NCBI GenBank assembly: GCA_027293665.1
Contig: JAPUFN010000171.1
Location: 1-10,111 of the forward strand
Direction: 5' to 3'
Length of the DNA stretch: 10,111 nt
Source: Gammaproteobacteria bacterium
GTDB taxonomy: Bacteria; Pseudomonadota; Gammaproteobacteria; Pseudomonadales; Azotimanducaceae
Within the stretch, counting starts at the first letter, position 1, and each line of letters opens with the position of its first letter. Below, one piece after another: positions 5,879-10,111 of this stretch. Below the pieces are notes generated by a model that searched no databases, was not told the origin of the DNA, and was given only the letters and a program-made list of their open reading frames with translations. The position numbers and the translations under genes were made by a program.

Positions 5879-7207
5879 TTAGCGGAAATTGAGGAAGTAA
5901 TTCACCGCTTCGGCGCCCGGATCTTCAATCTGGAGTTCGATGCGGATTGGCGTCAACGTCGCCATCTGGGTACTACCGAGCAGCTCGCCGCTGAGGTATT
6001 CAGCCGGTTGAAAACGTCGGCCAGCAACAAGGTTACCGTCGATTGAGGTGAAACGCAGTTCGAGTACCGGATAGGGTTGGGCGAAATCTGCCTGGTTGAC
6101 GATGACGGCATCAACAATCAGCGCCCCGCTGAGATCCGGGTGTGAGCGAACCACCAGATTGCGTGTCGACATTTTTTCAACGTCGCGCAAGACCGGCAGC
6201 TGACAGCCGAACCAGTCACAAGCCACCACATAGATAGGCCGAATCGCCGTATCACGGCTCCAGCCTTCGAACTGGAGCCAGAAGATCTCTGCTACCAGTG
6301 CGCTCAATCCCAGCAGGATGATGAGCGGCGTCCACCAGCGTCTGGGCTCCGGAGCAAAGCTGATGGATTCCGGCAGATCTGCGATCGTCGCCGAACGCAG
6401 CTGTTCTGCCGCTATGGCTGCGGCTTCCTCCTCAACCGTCGCCTGTGCCGGATCATCTGTCGCTCCGGCGGCGGGCTCGGTGAATCCGAAGTCATCGACG
6501 AACGTACTATAGACACCAGTGATGGTACTGGTCCCGGACTGGGGGCCGTTCGTGTCCGGCGTAGATTCCGGCATGGAGCCGGCCAGTGGTGGCTCCACGC
6601 TAGATTCGAACTCCAGCGAATCTGGCAAATCCGACGGCTCCGGTGAAGCTAACGGAGACTCCGATTCCAGCGGCTCCAACGTGAGTTCGGCGCCCGCTGA
6701 CTTCAATACGGAATCGGGGTCCTGCAACCCCGCAGACTCGGGCATCAGCTCAGTGGTCATCCAATCGGGTTCCGCCGATTGCCCGCTAGCTTTGGCCGAA
6801 CCTGCCGTGTCGTCCATCGCATCAGCCGCTTCGTAACCGGAATACAACCGGCTTTTCTCCGCTACATCAAACAACGGTGCGGCGTCGACCGGCGGCAGGG
6901 TAGCTTCTTCCGTGCCGACAACTTCATCGCCCGTTTGTGAAGTTGCCGCTGGACCCAGCCGGTCGTCGGGGTCGTCTTTCGGGGCCAGCTCGTCCAGCAG
7001 CTGATCAAGAGCCTCGCGTGCCTCAATTTCCGTTGCAAACGCGCCCGGTTCCTGCCACAGCAGGTGATCTATCCCGGGAAACACCGTGAGGCAAGAGCCA
7101 CAACGCACGCTACCCCGGGCAATCTGCAACTGCGTCTCTGTAACACGAAAACGCGTCTGGCAGTTGGGGCACTGTGTGATGAGTGGTTCGAGTTCTTCTT
7201 CAACCAT
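5879..7207 (-). CDS. Zinc-ribbon membrane protein with DUF3426 C-terminal domain
   Basis: The 442 residues fall into three parts. The N-terminus is a zinc ribbon of the MJ0042/zinc_ribbon family: CPNCQTRFRV and VRCGSCLTVF supply Cys13, Cys16, Cys36 and Cys39. Residues about 50-290 form a long acidic, Ser/Pro/Glu-rich linker likely to be disordered. One membrane helix follows at about 292-310 (WTPLIILLGLSALVAEIFW), with Arg-Arg just before it. The last 130 residues resemble DUF3426, with the recognisable WFGCQLP and VLELRFTSIDG. The predicted topology is zinc ribbon and linker in the cytoplasm, DUF3426 in the periplasm. The molecular role of the family is unknown. Its place between prmA and dusB is conserved in gammaproteobacteria. 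It starts 21 bp after prmA, with no strong ribosome site. Confidence 0.9.
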   Translation of the reverse strand: MVEEELEPLITQCPNCQTRFRVTETQLQIARGSVRCGSCLTVFPGIDHLLWQEPGAFATEIEAREALDQLLDELAPKDDPDDRLGPAATSQTGDEVVGTEEATLPPVDAAPLFDVAEKSRLYSGYEAADAMDDTAGSAKASGQSAEPDWMTTELMPESAGLQDPDSVLKSAGAELTLEPLESESPLASPEPSDLPDSLEFESSVEPPLAGSMPESTPDTNGPQSGTSTITGVYSTFVDDFGFTEPAAGATDDPAQATVEEEAAAIAAEQLRSATIADLPESISFAPEPRRWWTPLIILLGLSALVAEIFWLQFEGWSRDTAIRPIYVVACDWFGCQLPVLRDVEKMSTRNLVVRSHPDLSGALIVDAVIVNQADFAQPYPVLELRFTSIDGNLVAGRRFQPAEYLSGELLGSTQMATLTPIRIELQIEDPGAEAVNYFLNFR

Positions 7208-7228
7208 TGATGATCATGTCGACCCGCG

Positions 7229-8125
7229 TTATGCGCCCGCTTTCGTCGCAACGAGTCTGACCCATTGTGCACCCTGCGCATCTGCTTCCAGGGCGGGTAA
7301 TTCAAAATCCATGTTCGGGTAGGCAGCCTGCACTTGTGCTATCTGAGCGTGTAAAATTCCCGACAGTACAAGCTTGCCACCCGGCACCAGCATGCCAGCA
7401 ATTTCTCCGGCTAACCCTATCAGTGGATTGGCGAGAATATTCGCCACCACCACATCAAATGGCGCCACATCGGCCACAACGTCCTGTGCTCCGACAATCA
7501 ATCGGGCATCGGCCAGGCGATTGTAGGCGGCGTTTTCCTGCGTGGCGAGCAGCGCCTGAGGATCATGGTCAATCGCATAGACAACCTCACATCCCAGCAG
7601 CCGTGCAGCGAGCGCGAGAATACCCGAGCCGCAGCCGAAATCCAGCAGGCGCCGATTTTCGAGCGCCGCACGAGCCAGCCAGTCCAGGCACAAACGGGTA
7701 GTCGGATGGCTGCCGGTACCAAAGGCGAGGCCGGGATCGAGTCGCAACACCAGTTCGCCCGACAACTCGCTGTCCCGGGGTGCGATCCACAACCGGCCGC
7801 CAAACTGAAACTCGACCGCGTACTGACGCCAGCGATTCAGCCAGTCCGCGTCATCGAGAAAGTCGACAGTAAGGTTGGTCTGTTGCAGGTGTGCGGTCGC
7901 CAGGCGCTGGCGAACTTCGCGAAAGTCCACATCGACGTCGAACAATGCCTGCAACTCGCAGCGCTGCCACAGCGGCGTTGCACCCACGGCGGGTTCGATA
8001 ATGCTGTGCTCGTCTGCCGTCGCCGCAAGATAGGTGACCGACACAGCGCCCAGCTCTTCGAGCAACTCGTCGGCGGCCGAAGCGCGGTCGCGCGAGAGTT
8101 CGAAAGTCAACCGCAGCCAGCCCAC
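7229..8125 (-). CDS. prmA: Ribosomal protein L11 methyltransferase
   Basis: PrmA transfers methyl groups from S-adenosylmethionine to several lysines and the N-terminus of ribosomal protein L11. The 298 residues match the usual size of about 293. The N-terminal substrate-recognition domain occupies about 1-90. The catalytic domain has the family signature DPGLAFGTGSHPTT (130-143), the SAM-binding motif I LDFGCGSGILAL (161-172), the acidic AIDHDP (184-189) after the second strand, and NILANPL (229-235), the NxxxxPL-type motif IV. The start codon is GTG at 8125, three bases after the accB stop; MGWLRLTFEL aligns with PrmA N-termini, and translation is probably coupled to accB. In most gammaproteobacteria accC lies directly upstream of prmA; here it is absent. 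No damage is seen. Confidence 0.97.
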   Translation of the reverse strand: MGWLRLTFELSRDRASAADELLEELGAVSVTYLAATADEHSIIEPAVGATPLWQRCELQALFDVDVDFREVRQRLATAHLQQTNLTVDFLDDADWLNRWRQYAVEFQFGGRLWIAPRDSELSGELVLRLDPGLAFGTGSHPTTRLCLDWLARAALENRRLLDFGCGSGILALAARLLGCEVVYAIDHDPQALLATQENAAYNRLADARLIVGAQDVVADVAPFDVVVANILANPLIGLAGEIAGMLVPGGKLVLSGILHAQIAQVQAAYPNMDFELPALEADAQGAQWVRLVATKAGA

Positions 8126-8128
8126 GGT

Positions 8129-8545
8129 TCAGCCGAAATGGAACAGTATCTGTCCTGAACCGATCGCCTCGCCATCGGCAACAGCGATCACTGTGCAGCG
8201 CCCGGACTTATCCGCTGTGATCTCGTTCATCATCTTCATACTTTCGACGATGCACAACACATCACCCGCCTCGACCTGCTGACCGACGCTCACAAACGGC
8301 TCCGCGCCGGGCGCTCCGGCACGATAAAACGTCCCTGCCAACGGCGCACGGAACTGAAACGCACCACCTGCCTCGGCTGGCGCCACCGCTGAGGAAACGG
8401 CTACTGCGGGCGCTGCAGACAATGCTCCCGGCAATGGTCGGGCAATACGAATGGATTCGTCACCATCGCTGACTTCCAACTCCGATATCCCGGACTCTTC
8501 CACCAGCTCGATGAGCTTTTTAATCTTGCGTAAATCCACACTCAT
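8129..8545 (-). CDS. accB: Biotin carboxyl carrier protein of acetyl-CoA carboxylase
   Basis: AccB carries biotin between the biotin carboxylase (AccC) and carboxyltransferase (AccA/AccD) in the first committed step of fatty acid synthesis. The 138 residues comprise the N-terminal conserved helix (LRKIKKLIELVEESGISELE, 5-24), an Ala/Pro/Val-rich flexible linker at about 38-62, and the C-terminal biotinyl domain. The biotinylated Lys104 sits in ESMKMMNEI, and the 'thumb' region is present before it (AGAPGAEPFVSVG). The drawn ATG at 8545 touches an AGGAG with no spacing; the in-frame GTG at 8539 is six bases from that AGGAG and would start the protein MDLRKIKK, like E. coli AccB, so it may be the true start. 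It lies 33 bp after aroQ. Its normal partner accC does not follow. Confidence 0.96.
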   Translation of the reverse strand: MSVDLRKIKKLIELVEESGISELEVSDGDESIRIARPLPGALSAAPAVAVSSAVAPAEAGGAFQFRAPLAGTFYRAGAPGAEPFVSVGQQVEAGDVLCIVESMKMMNEITADKSGRCTVIAVADGEAIGSGQILFHFG

Positions 8546-8578
8546 CTCCTGTGTATACCTGGCAGAGGCGCCATGCGC

Positions 8579-9022
8579 CTACTTCTGTTCCGCAATGGCT
8601 ATCGCGCTCATGAGCGCATATTCATAGCCCTTGGCACCCAATCCGGCAATGGCCCCTACCGCGATATCACTGAGGAAGGAATGTTGCCGAAACGTTTCTC
8701 TGGCATGAACGTTGGACAGGTGGATCTCGATGAACGGAATCGCCACGCCGGCAAGTGCATCGCGCAGCGCAATGCTGGTGTGGGTAAATGCTCCGGGATT
8801 AATCACGATCGCGGCGACGCCGTTGACCTTGGCTTCGTGGATCGTGTCGATCAGCTCATGCTCGGCGTTGCTCTGCAGGCATTCGACCTCATGATTAACC
8901 GACTTGGCGATTGCGCGCAGTCGGTCATTGATGTCGTCGAGCGTGTCGTGACCGTAAATTTCCGGTTCCCGACTGCCCAGCAGATTCAAGTTCGGGCCAT
9001 GCAAGACCAGTATTTTGGCCAT
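8579..9022 (-). CDS. aroQ: Type II 3-dehydroquinate dehydratase
   Basis: AroQ removes water from 3-dehydroquinate to give 3-dehydroshikimate in the shikimate pathway, acting as a cytosolic dodecamer. The 147 residues fit the type II family. All signature positions are present: HGPNLNLLGSREPEIYG (8-24) with Arg18 and the catalytic Tyr23, INPGAFTHTS (73-82) with Asn74 and His80, and EIHLSNVHARE (98-108) with catalytic His100 and Arg107, followed by FRQHS. The ATG at 9020-9022 has GGA about eight bases upstream. The 69-bp gap from dsbD is the natural place for a promoter of the aroQ-accB transcript, but I cannot point to a convincing -35/-10 pair there. aroQ directly before accB is the usual gammaproteobacterial order. 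Confidence 0.98.
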   Translation of the reverse strand: MAKILVLHGPNLNLLGSREPEIYGHDTLDDINDRLRAIAKSVNHEVECLQSNAEHELIDTIHEAKVNGVAAIVINPGAFTHTSIALRDALAGVAIPFIEIHLSNVHARETFRQHSFLSDIAVGAIAGLGAKGYEYALMSAIAIAEQK

Positions 9023-9091
9023 GATCGGATCCAGCCACTCAAGGAAGAAAGGCAGTTTGCCCGATACTGCAGATGATTACTACTATTTTGG

Positions 9092-10111
9092 TTAATTAAG
9101 CGCTGTTTCGCCGAAGTTAGCTGCAATTTCGCCGAAGTTTTTCACTCCAAAACGATCCAGAACTGCCGCAAGATGGTTCGCCAACACCGTCGCATCGACC
9201 TCACCCTGAATCCTAACTTCGGTTATCTCGCGGCCATCTAGGGTAAAAAAGACCAGACTCGGCGGCCCGAACAAGCCGAATTCGTTCAACAGTGCTTTGT
9301 CATCTGCGTCGTTCTTCGTGACATCCGCCCGCACCAGATGAAACTGGCTCAATTGCGAGGCCACATCCCGTTGTGGAAACACCGAGCGTTCCATGACCTT
9401 GCAGGAGATACACCAGTCGGCATAGAGGTCCAGGAGTACTGGCTGCCCAGCGTCGCCGGCTTCGCGCAGGTGGCGCTGCAACTGCGCGAGATCGGCAACC
9501 GGCTGCCAGACAACCTCGGCGCTCTGAGCGCCGCCTGCCGTATTCGTGTAATCGCCGGCGGCACCAAACTGCTGCAGCGGCCGCAACGGATCACTCGCAC
9601 CGCTGGCCGCACCAATCAGCAGCAGGACGCCGTAGACGAAACCGACGGCGCCACCGGCTTTCCACAGCTGGCCCCAGCCGGCCCGCGGGGCAAAATCCAG
9701 CGCGCCAAGATAGACCCCACAACCGATCAGCAGGGCGGCCCACAAACCCAGGGTGACCGGTGCTGGCACCACGCGTTCGAGCAACCAGACAGCCACCGCC
9801 AGCAGCAGCACGCCGAACACGGCTTTCACAGTGTCCATCCAGGAGCCAGCCCGTGGCAGCAGGTGGCCGCCGCTGGAACCGATGATCAGCAGCGGCAAAC
9901 CCATGCCAAGGCCCAACGCCAACAGCGCGCTGCCACCGAGCACGGCATCGCCCGTGGCACTGATGTAGATGAGCGCACCAGCCAGCGGCGCAGAGACACA
10001 CGGTGAGACGACCAGACTCGACAGCGAGCCCATCACCACCACGCTGAGATGCTTGCCGCCACCGACCTTGTCACCGAGCGCATGCAACCCGCTCTGCCAA
10101 CTCTGCGGCAG
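9092..10111 (-). CDS. dsbD: Thiol:disulfide interchange protein DsbD, C-terminal part (cut by window edge)
   Basis: DsbD moves electrons from cytosolic thioredoxin across the inner membrane to periplasmic DsbC/DsbG and cytochrome c maturation proteins. The frame stays open to base 10111, so about 340 C-terminal residues are seen and the start lies outside the window; the TTG at 10087 is only an internal codon. The visible part has the end of the membrane domain, with the redox Cys of SPCVSAPL (codon at 9998-10000) and about five hydrophobic helices, including LLALGLGMGLPLLIIG and WMDTVKAVFGVLLLAVAVWLLE. It is followed by the periplasmic gamma thioredoxin-like domain with the active site LYADWCISC (CxxC codons around 9401-9412), then ADVTKNDADDKALL and FGPPSLVFF. 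The last residues carry a short 7-residue duplication (NFGEIAA/NFGETAL) beyond the usual domain end. Confidence 0.96.
   Translation of the reverse strand: MPQSWQSGLHALGDKVGGGKHLSVVVMGSLSSLVVSPCVSAPLAGALIYISATGDAVLGGSALLALGLGMGLPLLIIGSSGGHLLPRAGSWMDTVKAVFGVLLLAVAVWLLERVVPAPVTLGLWAALLIGCGVYLGALDFAPRAGWGQLWKAGGAVGFVYGVLLLIGAASGASDPLRPLQQFGAAGDYTNTAGGAQSAEVVWQPVADLAQLQRHLREAGDAGQPVLLDLYADWCISCKVMERSVFPQRDVASQLSQFHLVRADVTKNDADDKALLNEFGLFGPPSLVFFTLDGREITEVRIQGEVDATVLANHLAAVLDRFGVKNFGEIAANFGETALN
9106..9139. repeat. Short direct repeat at the dsbD 3' end
   Basis: TTTCGCCGAAGTT occurs at 9106-9118 and again at 9127-9139, a period of 21 bp. It encodes two copies of Asn-Phe-Gly-Glu in the last 15 residues of DsbD. 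The in-frame 21-bp period indicates a local tandem duplication that lengthened the C-terminus without breaking the frame. Confidence 0.8.

Noticed and set aside
4809..5882. A plus-strand open frame of 357 codons opposite dusB
   Set aside because: It is wholly antisense to a clearly conserved dusB gene, its translation is rich in Arg, Cys, His and Asp with no domain pattern, and it is a typical by-product of GC-rich codon use.
6315..6840. Plus-strand Ser/Gly-rich open frames opposite the DUF3426 gene
   Set aside because: They mirror the acidic Ser/Pro/Glu linker of the real gene and have no ribosome site or domain.

Overview
This window reads as a chromosomal housekeeping region of a gammaproteobacterium. 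The minus-strand order dsbD - aroQ - accB - prmA - zinc-ribbon/DUF3426 protein - dusB - purH - purD is the backbone seen in Pseudomonas-like and related gammaproteobacteria. Every product is of normal length and keeps its catalytic motifs. Moderately high GC and several GTG/TTG starts fit that placement, but nothing here fixes a genus.

Layout. At the left edge the plus strand carries the 3' end of an unrecognised gene (1-125), a GC-rich hairpin (157-178) and a small predicted lipoprotein built of HEAT-like repeats (206-886). Everything else is on the minus strand. From right to left: the C-terminal part of dsbD (cut by the right edge), aroQ, accB, prmA, a zinc-ribbon membrane protein with a DUF3426 tail, dusB, purH, purD, and a cyclic-nucleotide-binding-domain protein whose frame is broken. 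That last gene runs tail-to-tail into the HEAT lipoprotein gene with a 20-bp overlap.

How the genes relate. aroQ (chorismate pathway), accB (fatty acid synthesis), prmA (methylation of ribosomal protein L11), dusB (tRNA dihydrouridine) and purH/purD (purine synthesis) are joined by position rather than by pathway. Junctions are tight: accB/prmA 3 bp, prmA/DUF3426 gene 21 bp, dusB/purH an ATGA overlap, purH/purD 58 bp. The only candidate internal transcription break is a weak hairpin plus T-run just before dusB.

What stands out. Two genes that normally sit inside this conserved block are absent, with clean junctions: accC (expected between accB and prmA) and fis (expected between dusB and purH). 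The terminal cNMP-domain gene has a frameshift lying exactly inside one arm of a 17-bp perfect inverted repeat, which suggests a templated (quasipalindrome) mutation or a fold-back artefact. I see no transposon, CRISPR array, RNA gene or phage feature, and no convincing evidence of a wholly new system; the interest lies in gene losses from a canonical cluster, the broken regulator-like gene and the repeat lipoprotein.
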